A program made the translations under genes and the position numbers. Shown here one piece after another: positions 1 through 8,634 of a stretch of 64,000 bases of DNA. Source of the DNA: Bacteroidota bacterium (GTDB lineage Bacteria > Bacteroidota > Bacteroidia > 2-12-FULL-35-15); contig JADJHE010000004.1 of assembly GCA_016707685.1 (NCBI GenBank), forward strand, positions 186,001 through 250,000. Reading direction: 5' to 3'. The notes under the pieces are model-generated. The model was not told where the DNA came from and did no database searches. It saw only the letters and a program-made list of their open reading frames with translations. The first letter of the stretch is position 1. Every line of letters begins with the position of its first letter.

Positions 1-213
1 TACCGCGATACGGATGTGGATGTGGAAGATGTGGATTTAGAAGAATTTGCAGATGAAATCGAAAGCTGGATTTTGGATGAATTAAAAGCAGTTGGATGTG
101 ATACAGCAAAATCGGTTTTAGAATTATCAATTGATGAATTAGTTAAACGTACCGATTTAGAAGAAGAAACAATTAAAGAGGTTCGTAATATATTACAAGC
201 AGAGTTTGAATAA
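1..213 (+). CDS. nusA: Transcription termination/antitermination factor NusA, C-terminal end (partial)
   Basis: The reading frame is open from the first base of the window and stops at 211-213, so only about 70 C-terminal residues are present. They form an acidic stretch (DVDVEDVDLEEF) followed by a helix-hairpin-helix-like segment (AVGCDTAKSVLELSIDELV). This fits the acidic C-terminus seen in Bacteroidota NusA. The next gene is infB, 77 bases downstream on the same strand, and nusA-infB is a widely conserved order (usually rimP-nusA-infB). NusA binds RNA polymerase and modulates pausing and termination. The call rests on position and composition; the KH and S1 domains lie outside the window. 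Confidence 0.8.
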   Translation, partial: YRDTDVDVEDVDLEEFADEIESWILDELKAVGCDTAKSVLELSIDELVKRTDLEEETIKEVRNILQAEFE

Positions 214-290
214 TCAAATTCAATGCTTAACAAAATAGCAGCTACAAAGTAATTTTGTAACTGCTATAAACAAACGATTTATACCATAAT

Positions 291-3152
291 ATGTCAGAAA
301 ACAAAGTACAACGTTTAAGTAAAGTTGCTAAGGAATTCAATGTGAGTGTTGGCACCATATTGGATTTTTTAAAAAGCAAAAACATTGCTATTGAAAATAG
401 CCCTATGGCTAAAGTTTCAGAGGATGTTTATGTGGTTTTATTAAAAGAATACCAGTCCGAAAAAGCGGCAAGAGAAGAAGCTGAAAAAGTTTCGACAATT
501 ACACGCACAAAGAAGGAACCTATTTCTCTTGATGAAGATGTGCGTAAAGCAGAAACTCCTAAAAAAGAGGAAGAAGAAATCATCATCAAAAACATACAAG
601 CTGTTGAAACTCCTGTAGAAAAAACAGAAGCGAAAACAGAAGAAAAGCCCGCAAAAGCGACAAAAAAAACCACGAAAAAAGAAGAAGAACCTGTTGCTGA
701 TTTTATTGAAACGAAAGTTGAAAGCGATGTAAAGCTAAAGGTTGTTTCAAAAATTGATTTAGATGCTTTAAATTCTAAAACAAAACCAAGTAAAAAGTCG
801 AAAGAAGAAAAAGAAGAAGAGAAAAAAAGTAAAACAACAACAAAAGGGAAGGCAAAAGCAAAAGAAGTAGTTGTTGAAGAAGTTCCTGAAAAAGTAGAAG
901 AAAAAATTAGTGCTCCTGAAGTAGTTGCCGAAGAAAAAGCAGCAGAAACAACTACTCCTAAAGAAGATTTTTACGAAACAAAAGTAGAAAAGCTTGAAGG
1001 ACCAAAAATTATGGGTAAAATTGATTTACCTGTAAGAGATGATAAAAAGAAACCAGTTGCTTCTTCTAACGCAAATGCATTTGACGATAAGAAGAAGAAA
1101 CGTAAACGTATCAAGAAAACATTTGGTGCTACAACAATTGGCGATACTGTAAATCCAAGCACACCTGGAACAGACCAAAGAGACAGACCTAGAACAGAAA
1201 GAAATGTTCAGAAGCCTGGTAATAAATTTCAACGTCCACAAAAAGTTGAATTAACTCCTGATCAAATTCAAGCTCAGATTAAAGAAACACTTGCTCGCTT
1301 AAGCGGTAGTGGAAAATCAAAAGCTTCAAAACACAGAAGAACAAAACGTGATGCTGTAAGTGAAAGAATTCAGGAAGAAGCGGATTTACAAGAAGCAGAA
1401 AAAAAGATCATCAAAGTAACAGAATTTGTGTCGGCTAATCAGTTAGCTCAAATGATGAACATTTCTGTAAATGAAATCATCTCTACATGTATGAGTTTGG
1501 GAATGTTTGTTTCCATCAATCAACGTTTAGATGCTGAAACAATTGCTATTGTTGCTGAAGAGTTTGGTTACAAATTAGAATTTGTAAGTGTTGAAGTTCA
1601 AGAAGCAATTAAAGAAGAAGAAGATAAACCAGAAGATTTAGTATCACGTTCGCCAATCGTAACCGTAATGGGTCACGTAGATCATGGTAAAACATCTTTA
1701 TTGGATTATATCCGTAAAGCGAATGTAATTGCTGGTGAGGCTGGTGGTATCACACAACATATTGGAGCTTACAACGTAAAATTAGAAAACGGAAAAACAA
1801 TTACTTTCCTTGATACACCGGGACATGAGGCCTTTACGGCAATGCGTGCTCGTGGTGCTCAAGTAACGGATATTGCAATCATTGTGGTTGCTGCCGATGA
1901 TAGTGTAATGCCTCAAACAATTGAGGCAATCAACCATGCACAAGCTGCTGGTGTTCCTATCGTAATTGCAATCAATAAAATTGATAAGCCAGGTGCTAAT
2001 CCGGATAAAATTCGTGAAGCATTGGCACAAATGAACATCCTTGTTGAAGAATGGGGTGGTAAATATCAGTGTCAAGAAATATCCGCTAAAATGGGTAAGA
2101 ACATTGATAACTTATTAGACAAAGTTTTATTAGAAGCAGAGATGTTGGATTTGAAAGCAAATCCAAACAAAAATGCAAGTGGTACTGTAATTGAATCCGA
2201 GTTAGATAAAGGAAGAGGATATGTAAGTACAATTCTAGTAGAAGCAGGAACATTAAATGTTGGAGATATTGTGTTGGCAGGATGTTTCAGTGGTAAAGTA
2301 AAAGCATTACACAACGAGCGTGGACAAGTAGTGAAAGAAGCTGGTCCAGCTATGCCTGTAATTTTATTAGGTTTAAGCGGTGCACCTCAAGCAGGTGATA
2401 AATTCCACGTTATGTCGGATGAGCGCGAAGCACGTGAAATTGCTGCAAAACGTTTACAATTACAACGTGAGCAAGGTATCCGTACTCAAAAACACATTAC
2501 ACTTGATGAGATTGGAAGACGTTTAGCAATAGGCGATTTCAAAGAATTAAATGTAATTGTTAAAGGTGACGTGGATGGTTCAGTAGAAGCATTATCAGAT
2601 TCATTGCAAAAACTTTCTACCGATAAAGTACAAGTTAAAATTGTACATAAAGCGGTAGGTGCTATCAGTGAATCGGATGTATTGTTAGCATCTGCATCAA
2701 ATGCAATCATTATTGGTTTCCAAGTTCGTCCTTCACAAAGTGCACGTAAAATTGCAGAAACTGAACAAATTGATATTCGTTTATATTCTATTATCTACAA
2801 AGCAATTGAAGAAATCAAAGCTGCAATGGAAGGTATGCTTGCTCCAGAGTTTGAGGAGAAAGTGGTTTGTAACATTGAAATTCGTGAAGTGTTTAACATC
2901 ACGAAAGTGGGAACAATTGCAGGATGTTATGTATTAGACGGAAAAGTTACTCGTAACACCAAAGTTCGTATTATCCGCGATGGCATTGTTGTTCACGATG
3001 GCTCATTAGGTTCATTAAAACGTTTCAAGGACGATGTTAAAGAAGTAAACAAAGGATTTGAGTGCGGATTAAACATTGATGGATTCAACAACATTCAAGT
3101 TGGTGATATTATCGAAGGTTATGAGATGGTAGAAATAAAAGCTAAATTATAA
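291..3152 (+). CDS. infB: Translation initiation factor IF-2
   Basis: IF-2 is the GTPase that brings initiator fMet-tRNA to the 30S subunit and promotes subunit joining. The 953-residue protein opens with an IF2_N-type helical domain (residues about 1-55). A long lysine/glutamate-rich linker (about 60-330) follows, then a second IF2_N domain. The G domain shows every G motif: GHVDHGKTSLLD, GGITQHIGA, DTPGHEAF, NKIDKPGANPDK and the ISAKMG region. The C-terminal half carries domains II-IV. It lies directly downstream of nusA and is followed by a strong hairpin terminator. The charged linker is typical of Bacteroidota IF-2. No oddities seen. Confidence 0.97.
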   Translation: MSENKVQRLSKVAKEFNVSVGTILDFLKSKNIAIENSPMAKVSEDVYVVLLKEYQSEKAAREEAEKVSTITRTKKEPISLDEDVRKAETPKKEEEEIIIKNIQAVETPVEKTEAKTEEKPAKATKKTTKKEEEPVADFIETKVESDVKLKVVSKIDLDALNSKTKPSKKSKEEKEEEKKSKTTTKGKAKAKEVVVEEVPEKVEEKISAPEVVAEEKAAETTTPKEDFYETKVEKLEGPKIMGKIDLPVRDDKKKPVASSNANAFDDKKKKRKRIKKTFGATTIGDTVNPSTPGTDQRDRPRTERNVQKPGNKFQRPQKVELTPDQIQAQIKETLARLSGSGKSKASKHRRTKRDAVSERIQEEADLQEAEKKIIKVTEFVSANQLAQMMNISVNEIISTCMSLGMFVSINQRLDAETIAIVAEEFGYKLEFVSVEVQEAIKEEEDKPEDLVSRSPIVTVMGHVDHGKTSLLDYIRKANVIAGEAGGITQHIGAYNVKLENGKTITFLDTPGHEAFTAMRARGAQVTDIAIIVVAADDSVMPQTIEAINHAQAAGVPIVIAINKIDKPGANPDKIREALAQMNILVEEWGGKYQCQEISAKMGKNIDNLLDKVLLEAEMLDLKANPNKNASGTVIESELDKGRGYVSTILVEAGTLNVGDIVLAGCFSGKVKALHNERGQVVKEAGPAMPVILLGLSGAPQAGDKFHVMSDEREAREIAAKRLQLQREQGIRTQKHITLDEIGRRLAIGDFKELNVIVKGDVDGSVEALSDSLQKLSTDKVQVKIVHKAVGAISESDVLLASASNAIIIGFQVRPSQSARKIAETEQIDIRLYSIIYKAIEEIKAAMEGMLAPEFEEKVVCNIEIREVFNITKVGTIAGCYVLDGKVTRNTKVRIIRDGIVVHDGSLGSLKRFKDDVKEVNKGFECGLNIDGFNNIQVGDIIEGYEMVEIKAKL

Positions 3153-3165
3153 TTAGCATTCTAAT

Positions 3166-3199
3166 AAAAAAGCCCCATCAAATTGATGGGGCTTTTTTT
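3166..3199. terminator. Bidirectional rho-independent terminator between infB and the convergent MORN-repeat gene
   Basis: A perfect 10-base stem (AGCCCCATCA pairing with TGATGGGGCT) closes a 3-base loop. A-runs precede it and T-runs follow it, so both strands end in a U-tract. It lies 14 bases after the infB stop and overlaps the 3' end of the opposite gene, so it can serve both transcripts. Confidence 0.9.
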
Positions 3200-3953
3200 A
3201 TTTCTTTAACTCTCCTTTTTTAAATATTTCTGTATTAATTACCTTGCCTTCTTCATCGTATTCTTTCCAAGGGCCTTCTTTTTTTCCTTTAATGTATTTA
3301 CCCATTAATTTCAATTTCCCTTTTTCGTGGTATTCTTTATAGTCTCCCTCTTCTAAATTATTTACAAACTTTACTTCAGAATTTACATTTCCATTTTTAT
3401 AAAATGTTTTCTGAACACCTTCCAAATTACCATTTACGTAATTATACAATACACTCACCGAACCTTCTTGGTAATACCATTTTGTGATTCCATCGCGTAG
3501 ATCGTTCTTAAAATAACCTTCCTCCTGCAATGTTCCTTCGGTATAATATATTTTTTTAGCTCCATTAACTTTTCCCATTTTATAGTCGATTTTACTTTTT
3601 AATCTACCACCCGAGCTATAAGTCGTACTTGTACCATTTAACGTATCATTAGTATAGTTATCCGACTGATAATAAAAACCAGTTTTATCAATCAATACTG
3701 AAATCCCGTTCTTTTTTCCATTCTTATACTCTTCTATATTGCTGATAATACCATTTGAATAATAACCCATCCAAGTGCCAGTTTTTAGGCCTTTTTCATA
3801 ATTGCCATACCAATCTGTTTGAGGTGTTTTTTCTTTCCAAAAACCTGTTTTGGCACCAGTAGCATCCACCTTATTTGTATCAGCAATAGTATTTACAGCA
3901 TAAAAACTAATTGTAGAGAAACAAAACATTACAAGTAAAATAATTTTTTTCAT
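3198..3953 (-). CDS. Secreted MORN-repeat (YwqK-type) protein
   Basis: A 251-residue protein with a Sec signal peptide (MKKIILLVMFCFSTISFYA). The rest is a series of about ten MORN-like repeats of 20-24 residues with the pattern G-x-W/Y-x-Y-(Y/F)-x-x-G-x-(L/V), for example GTWMGYYSNG, GITKWYYQEG and EGVQKTFYKNG. Such repeats build an elongated beta-sheet meander. Automated pipelines often call this family 'toxin-antitoxin system YwqK family antitoxin', but nothing in the neighbourhood looks like a toxin and the signal peptide argues for an envelope role. Function unknown. It converges with infB across a shared terminator. Confidence 0.75.
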   Translation of the reverse strand: MKKIILLVMFCFSTISFYAVNTIADTNKVDATGAKTGFWKEKTPQTDWYGNYEKGLKTGTWMGYYSNGIISNIEEYKNGKKNGISVLIDKTGFYYQSDNYTNDTLNGTSTTYSSGGRLKSKIDYKMGKVNGAKKIYYTEGTLQEEGYFKNDLRDGITKWYYQEGSVSVLYNYVNGNLEGVQKTFYKNGNVNSEVKFVNNLEEGDYKEYHEKGKLKLMGKYIKGKKEGPWKEYDEEGKVINTEIFKKGELKK

Positions 3954-4003
3954 AGCTCATTTATCAGTTTAAGTAAAACATAATTTTATTTGTAAACACA
4001 AAA

Positions 4004-5056
4004 TTACAACCATTTTTTATTTCTAAAATAAATGAGTAAAGAAATTATCACCGTAATCATTACACCCCAGGTGAGCGGATAACCCCAATGAGAATGCAAT
4101 TCAGGCATAAAATCAAAGTTCATTCCATACACCCCAGCAATAAATGTAACAGGGACAAAAATGGTGGTGATGATTGTTAGCACTTTCATCACTTCATTCA
4201 TTTTGTTGCTAACACTCGACAAATAAATATCCATCATACCGGATAATAAATCACGATAAGTTTCAACAGTATCAATTACACGAATAGAATGATCGTGAAC
4301 ATCACGCAAATAAATATCTGTGGTAGGCTTTATTAATTCTGTTTCACTACGTTCCATGTTATTTACTAATTCACGCATTGGCCAAACTGCTTTACGGATA
4401 TAAATCATCTCGCGTTTTAAATGATGTAGCTTTTGAAGTGTGGCACGTGATGGTTCATTCATCAATTCTTCTTCCAACAACTCAATTCGATCGCCTATTT
4501 TTTCGAGAATTGTAAAATAAAAATCGACAACAGCATCCATTAAAGCATAAGATAAATAATCGGCACCCATCTTACGGATACGGCCTTTACCTTGTCTCAA
4601 ACGATTTCTGATATAATCAAATGCATCTCCTCCTTCTACTTCCTGAAATGAAATTACCAATCCATCCATCAACACTACTGCTAATTGCTCTGAATGAATC
4701 ACGTCATCCTTATGTGTAATCATTTTCATGATGGACACAACATAATTATCATAATCCTCAAACTTAGCTCGCTGATTAGGATTTACAATATCTTCTAATG
4801 TAAGAGGATGAATATTAAAACGTTTTCCAATCGCTTCAATTAATTCTACATTGTGAATCCCATCCACATTAATCCATTTTACCATGCCTGTTTCAACATG
4901 GTTCATGCATTCGGATAAATCATAGAAATCTTTCTCTATAAATTCAGTTTCATTGTATTCAATTAGTGAAATTCGAACTTTTTGAGTGCGTTGTTCGCCT
5001 GAATAAACAATGGTTCCAGGAGGGGCTCCTACTTTATGATTCTTTTTTTTTGTCAT
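4004..5056 (-). CDS. corA: Magnesium/cobalt transporter CorA
   Basis: A 350-residue CorA/MIT-family divalent cation channel of the inner membrane. The first 280 or so residues are the cytoplasmic funnel domain. The C-terminus has two transmembrane helices joined by the signature loop, seen here as GVYGMNFDFMPE, with the second helix near WGVMITVIISLLIYF followed by the basic end RNKKWL. Length and architecture match the family. The start codon is preceded within 15 bases by the end of rsmI on the same strand, so the two are probably co-transcribed. Confidence 0.95.
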   Translation of the reverse strand: MTKKKNHKVGAPPGTIVYSGEQRTQKVRISLIEYNETEFIEKDFYDLSECMNHVETGMVKWINVDGIHNVELIEAIGKRFNIHPLTLEDIVNPNQRAKFEDYDNYVVSIMKMITHKDDVIHSEQLAVVLMDGLVISFQEVEGGDAFDYIRNRLRQGKGRIRKMGADYLSYALMDAVVDFYFTILEKIGDRIELLEEELMNEPSRATLQKLHHLKREMIYIRKAVWPMRELVNNMERSETELIKPTTDIYLRDVHDHSIRVIDTVETYRDLLSGMMDIYLSSVSNKMNEVMKVLTIITTIFVPVTFIAGVYGMNFDFMPELHSHWGYPLTWGVMITVIISLLIYFRNKKWL

Positions 5057-5070
5057 GGTACAAAATCTAA

Positions 5071-5778
5071 TTAATCTTCTTCAGTATCCTCTTCTTGATT
5101 TTTCTTTACTTGTTTGTGTCCTTCAACAACAATTACAATTTCACCTTTTATTGTTTTTGATTTAAAATAATCGGCAAGTTCCTTCAAGGTTCCTCGTTTA
5201 TTTTCTTCAAACATTTTTGTTAATTCACGAGATACAGATGCTCTTCTATCTGCACCCCAAAATTCAATAAATTGCTCCAAGGCTTTTACCAGTCGATGAG
5301 GCGATTCGTAAAAAACCATGGTGCGATGCTCGTTAATTAATGATTTAATTTTTGTTTGACGACCTTTCTTTTGAGGCAAAAAACCTTCAAAACAAAAAGT
5401 ATCGCAAGGCAAGCCTGAATTTACCAATGCAGGAACAAAGGCTGTCGGTCCTGGCAAACACTCTACTTCTATTCCATTAGCAATGCACTCACGCACCAAT
5501 AAAAAGCCAGGATCAGAAATCCCTGGTGTACCAGCATCCGTTATTAATGCTATTTTTTCACCATTAGCAATTCGTTCTGCAATCATTGCTACTGTTTTAT
5601 GTTCATTGTGCTGATGATGTGCATACAAGCGTTTTTCTATTCCTAAATGTTTCATTAGGTTTCCACTTGTACGTGTATCTTCTGCTAAAATAACATCTAC
5701 TTCTTTAAGAATACGTATTGCTCGAAGCGTAATGTCTTCAAGATTTCCAATAGGTGTAGGGACAATAAATAGTTTCAA
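5071..5778 (-). CDS. rsmI: 16S rRNA (cytidine(1402)-2'-O)-methyltransferase RsmI
   Basis: RsmI methylates the ribose of C1402 in the 16S rRNA decoding centre using SAM. Signature segments are VPTPIGNLEDITLRA at the N-terminus, AEDTRTSGNLMKHL, ALITDAGTPGISDPG, CLPGPTAFVPALVNSGL and FYESPHRL, all typical of the tetrapyrrole-methylase fold. I place the start at a TTG (5778), which gives the usual M-K-L-F-I-V-P-T-P-I-G-N-L beginning. The frame stays open upstream to an ATG at 5850, but that extra 24-residue extension is read from a degenerate copy of the palindromic repeat found next door and has no counterpart in the family. Followed closely by corA. Confidence 0.92.
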   Translation of the reverse strand: MKLFIVPTPIGNLEDITLRAIRILKEVDVILAEDTRTSGNLMKHLGIEKRLYAHHQHNEHKTVAMIAERIANGEKIALITDAGTPGISDPGFLLVRECIANGIEVECLPGPTAFVPALVNSGLPCDTFCFEGFLPQKKGRQTKIKSLINEHRTMVFYESPHRLVKALEQFIEFWGADRRASVSRELTKMFEENKRGTLKELADYFKSKTIKGEIVIVVEGHKQVKKNQEEDTEED

Positions 5779-5780
5779 GT

Positions 5781-6036
5781 TTTTATAGTTTAATTTTTTA
5801 GTATTTCCCGTTTTAAAAGGGATTGGGTAGATTCGTTTTTTTTCAATCAATACTTAATAAAATATCTATTGACTTTTATATTCAATTATTACATTAATCA
5901 ACTCCCCCTTTTAAAGGGGGTAAGGGGGATTCGTTCACTCTTCATTCAATTCTCTAAGAAAATATACATTGCCATTAATATTCAATTATTAGGTTTATCA
6001 ACTCCCCCTTTTAAAGGGGGTTAGGGGGATTCGTTT
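5781..6036. repeat. Tandem palindromic repeat units (about 100-bp period) downstream of the DUF559 gene
   Basis: Three copies lie in the same orientation, each built round a CCCCCTTTTAAAGGGGG palindrome followed by a G-rich stretch and GATTCGTT. The copies near 5894-5931 and 5994-6031 are nearly identical (CTCCCCCTTTTAAAGGGGGT shared exactly). The copy near 5805-5836 is decayed. Between units an AT-rich spacer also aligns (AATATMYATTGMC followed by TTCAATTATT). The last unit forms the 3' end of the DUF559 gene. Confidence 0.85.
5994..6031. repeat. Left arm of the inverted repeat bracketing the DUF559 nuclease gene
   Basis: This 38-base arm runs from TTTATCAACTCCCCC to GGGGGATT. Its reverse complement reappears at 6397-6435 with one gap and three mismatches. 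Each arm contains its own inner palindrome (CCCCCTTT/AAAGGGGG). The stop codon and the last codons of the DUF559 gene lie inside this arm. Confidence 0.85.
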
Positions 6037-6391
6037 TTTCTTCAATCCAAATTTGCAAAGCCCTAATTACATTATTCATATCTTTTTTTACTTGTAAATC
6101 TGCGAAATGCAAAACAGATAACCCCATTTGTTCTAACTCTGAATCTCTTTTTTTATCGTATTCATGTTTATTGTCATGACTTCTTCCATCAACTTCAATT
6201 ACCAAATTTAATGGTTTGCAATAAAAATCAACAATATAATTCCCTAAAGGTTTCTGACGATTAAATTTATATCCCATCATTTTCCCTGCTCTTAACTCTT
6301 GCCACAATAACACTTCTGATAACGTTGAACTATTTCTTAATGAGCGAGCGTTTTGTTTAAGGTTTTTATTATATTCTATATAAGGTTTCAT
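6011..6391 (-). CDS. DUF559 family endonuclease-like protein
   Basis: A 126-residue protein of the DUF559 family, which is related to very-short-patch-repair (Vsr)-type and restriction-endonuclease-fold nucleases. Characteristic segments are NARSLRNSSTLSEVLLWQEL, FNRQKPLGNYIVDFYC and LVIEVDGRSHD (the D..E-V-D pattern expected of the nuclease core), then a helix with VIRALQIWIEEK. The start codon follows one arm of an inverted repeat by only 5 bases. The last codons (E-K-T-N-P-P-N-P-L) are translated from the opposite arm. No methylase or other partner is adjacent. Nuclease activity is inferred from the family; the repeat-bounded setting suggests a small mobile or repeat-associated unit. Confidence 0.85.
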   Translation of the reverse strand: MKPYIEYNKNLKQNARSLRNSSTLSEVLLWQELRAGKMMGYKFNRQKPLGNYIVDFYCKPLNLVIEVDGRSHDNKHEYDKKRDSELEQMGLSVLHFADLQVKKDMNNVIRALQIWIEEKTNPPNPL

Positions 6392-6396
6392 TTTTT

Positions 6397-6435
6397 AATC
6401 CCCCCGCCCCCCTTTAAAAGGGGGAGTTTGATAAA
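6397..6435. repeat. Right arm of the inverted repeat bracketing the DUF559 nuclease gene
   Basis: Thirty-nine bases whose reverse complement matches 5994-6031 (35 of 38 aligned positions, plus one gap). The G-run nearest the gene is longer here (GGGGGGCGGGGGG on the gene strand). The DUF559 start codon lies directly beyond it. Confidence 0.85.
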
Positions 6436-6602
6436 TTTATTATTAAAATTTGCTTCCACAATTAAAATCAACTTCCTTTAAAAGGAGGAGTTTGATAAAT
6501 CTATTATTAAAATTTACTTCCACAATTAAAATCAACATCCTTTAAACAGGGAGTTTAATAAAACTATCATTAAAAATTGTTATTCTTTAAAAAAGCGAAA
6601 TT
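6411..6602. repeat. Three tandem 64-bp repeats upstream of the DUF559 gene
   Basis: Units begin at 6411, 6475 and 6539, each starting CCTTTAAA and containing GGGAGTTTGATAAA, TATTATTAAAATTT and CCACAATTAAAATCAAC. Units 1 and 2 differ at only a few positions and unit 3 is more diverged. The first unit overlaps the right inverted-repeat arm. No coding frame crosses the array, which fills the gap between the DUF559 gene and the M28 peptidase gene. Confidence 0.85.
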
Positions 6603-6609
6603 CGTGTTT

Positions 6610-7914
6610 CTACTCTTGTAAGTAGTTTCCAAATTGAGTAATCAATTTAAACAGATTTTCAAATTCATTCAAAGGTAATGTTTCTGGTCGGTCGTAAATA
6701 TCGTGATACGCTTTAATTCCACCCATGGTATAAATAAAAAATGCCTTTACTCCTTTCTCTGAAAAATGATAGTGGTCGCTATTGGCTGCCTTCCCTCTGC
6801 TTTTAACATCTTTGATGTATTTATTATCCAAATTAATCTGTTTTAATTTATCGAATTCTGTTTTAAAAACAGAGCCATTTACAACAGTGATTCCTTCCTC
6901 CCCTGTTCCCATAATGTCCATATTAAAAACAAATTTTATTTTAGTTAAAGGAAATAATGGATTTTTTGTAAAATAATCTGAACCAAGCAATCCTACTTCC
7001 TCTCCAGCAAAAGCAATAAATGCAATGGAATACTTGGGCTTATTCTCTGGCAAGGAATAGTACTTAGCTAAATTCAACAACATTGCACAACCACTTGCAT
7101 TATCATTTGCACCAGGAAAATAGACTTTTGAGCCCATTTGTCCGAGGTGATCATAATGCGCAGAAAAAACAATAAATGAATCGGGATAAACAGCACCAGG
7201 TATATAACCAATTACATTTTGCGATTCGTAGTTTGGAATAAATTTATTTGTTAAGTGCAAATCGGCATAACTCTTTTTGAATACCTTTTGAATATTTATA
7301 CTATCGGGAACCAACAATTGAACAGAAGGAAATCCGTCCACTTTTTGAGAGCAGGTATGTGTTAATTTTGTTCTCTTCAAAAAAATCAATCCTCTAAAGT
7401 TCTTTTTTCTATTGGTAAACAAGGTAACGATTTCGGCATCCGAAACTTTTTTTAAATCAACTGCCACAAAACAATAAACACTTACTTTTTTTAAGAATGA
7501 TTGTAATTTTTTAGGGTTAAAAAAAATAGCGCTATCCAACAATAGAACTTTACTCATTGGTGCTCGAAGCTCCGAAGAGCAAGACGAAGAGGAAACAATG
7601 TAATCTTTTCCAAGAATTAATTCTCTTTTAAAAGCAGTACAATTGAAAGAAAAAACAAATGGAATTGTATTTATCGGAAAAGCAAATTTCTGATAATAAT
7701 CTTCCTGAAAGGATTTTAACCCGATTTTTGGGAATTCGGTTTTCAAATAATTTGCGGCTATTTTATCGCCATCATTCACATAACCACGACCATGCATACT
7801 TTCGGAGGCCATTGTATCAACAATTTGACGGGCATATTGAAAGACAGAGCCTTGTGAAAAAGCAAAAGCAGATAAATAAAAAAAGGATAGAACTAAAAAT
7901 TGTCTTTTACACAT
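6610..7914 (-). CDS. Secreted M28-family zinc peptidase
   Basis: A 434-residue exported metallopeptidase of the M28 aminopeptidase family. A signal peptide (FLVLSFFYLSAFAFSQG) leads into a pro-/PA-like region, and the catalytic domain occupies about residues 235-434. The di-zinc residues are visible in order: HYDHLG (His and Asp), GANDNASG (bridging Asp), FAGEEVGLLGSDYF (catalytic Glu plus ligand Glu), FNMDIMG (Asp) and SDHYHFSEKGV (His). It probably releases N-terminal amino acids from peptides in the periplasm or outside the cell. It sits 24 bases from the coiled-coil gene upstream and may share its transcript. Confidence 0.9.
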   Translation of the reverse strand: MCKRQFLVLSFFYLSAFAFSQGSVFQYARQIVDTMASESMHGRGYVNDGDKIAANYLKTEFPKIGLKSFQEDYYQKFAFPINTIPFVFSFNCTAFKRELILGKDYIVSSSSCSSELRAPMSKVLLLDSAIFFNPKKLQSFLKKVSVYCFVAVDLKKVSDAEIVTLFTNRKKNFRGLIFLKRTKLTHTCSQKVDGFPSVQLLVPDSINIQKVFKKSYADLHLTNKFIPNYESQNVIGYIPGAVYPDSFIVFSAHYDHLGQMGSKVYFPGANDNASGCAMLLNLAKYYSLPENKPKYSIAFIAFAGEEVGLLGSDYFTKNPLFPLTKIKFVFNMDIMGTGEEGITVVNGSVFKTEFDKLKQINLDNKYIKDVKSRGKAANSDHYHFSEKGVKAFFIYTMGGIKAYHDIYDRPETLPLNEFENLFKLITQFGNYLQE

Positions 7915-7938
7915 CGTACTTTTTTATAAGCCAAAAAA

Positions 7939-8634
7939 TTAGGAATATCTTCGCTCCACCAATTCCAACAATCGTTTTACCGTATCGTTTTCTAAATCCC
8001 AAGTATAAAGTTTTTGAAGGCTATGAAAATAAATCATTGCCGAATCAATATTTTCAGAAGAATTTAATTGTTGAATCCCAATTTCATACTCCTGCATATT
8101 CCCTTGAAATAAATCGTTTGCAAATTGAAAACGATCATTTATCCCTATCGCTGCTTTGATATCCGAAATGGCAGGCTTTTGAATATTTAAAACCGGTTTT
8201 GGTTTTTCTACAACTGGAGGCACAGCCACAGGCGTTTTTTCTGCAACTAGTGGTGTTTCTATGACAGGAAGAACTTCCGCAATTTTTTCCGGAACAATTT
8301 CTTGAGCTTTCTCTTCTATTATTTCTGGTACAATCACTTTCTCTTCCACTTTCGGCTCTTCCTTAACCTTATCCTTAGCTTTTGAAATTTCCGATATAAT
8401 TCGCTCCTCAATGTTTATTTTGGGTTCAATCAATTTAGCAATTTCAATTTCAATTGATTTTTGAGAATTTAAATAATTAAAAACAATTGATTTCTCATAC
8501 AAAGAAGCAATCTTTTTAAGGATTAATTCAAGCTCCAACTGCGGAATATGCTTTTTATCTCCAATATCATCGGAGTGTTCTTTAATGCTGTTTATTAGCT
8601 CTGCAATTTCTTTTCGAATCTGATTCTTATCCAT
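7939..8634 (-). CDS. Conserved Bacteroidota protein with proline/valine-rich linker
   Basis: A 231-residue protein with no signal peptide or membrane segment. Residues 1-65 are a charged helical region. Residues 90-150 are a low-complexity P/V/E/K-rich linker (repeats of PVVEKPKP type). Residues 155-231 are a compact helical domain starting IGINDRFQFANDLFQGN and ending in the LQKLYTWDLENDTVKRLLEL region. This C-terminal domain is common in Bacteroidota hypothetical proteins, but I know of no assigned function. It is divergent from tdk and upstream of the M28 peptidase gene. Confidence 0.6.
   Translation of the reverse strand: MDKNQIRKEIAELINSIKEHSDDIGDKKHIPQLELELILKKIASLYEKSIVFNYLNSQKSIEIEIAKLIEPKINIEERIISEISKAKDKVKEEPKVEEKVIVPEIIEEKAQEIVPEKIAEVLPVIETPLVAEKTPVAVPPVVEKPKPVLNIQKPAISDIKAAIGINDRFQFANDLFQGNMQEYEIGIQQLNSSENIDSAMIYFHSLQKLYTWDLENDTVKRLLELVERRYS

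Noticed and set aside
3198..3953. Antitoxin of a toxin-antitoxin pair (YwqK label)
   Set aside because: It has a signal peptide, no partner gene is present, and the flanks are infB and corA. A MORN-repeat envelope protein is more likely.
5881..6602. CRISPR array
   Set aside because: The repeats are palindromic with 64- or 100-bp periods, the intervening sequence is also repeated rather than unique, and there are no cas genes.
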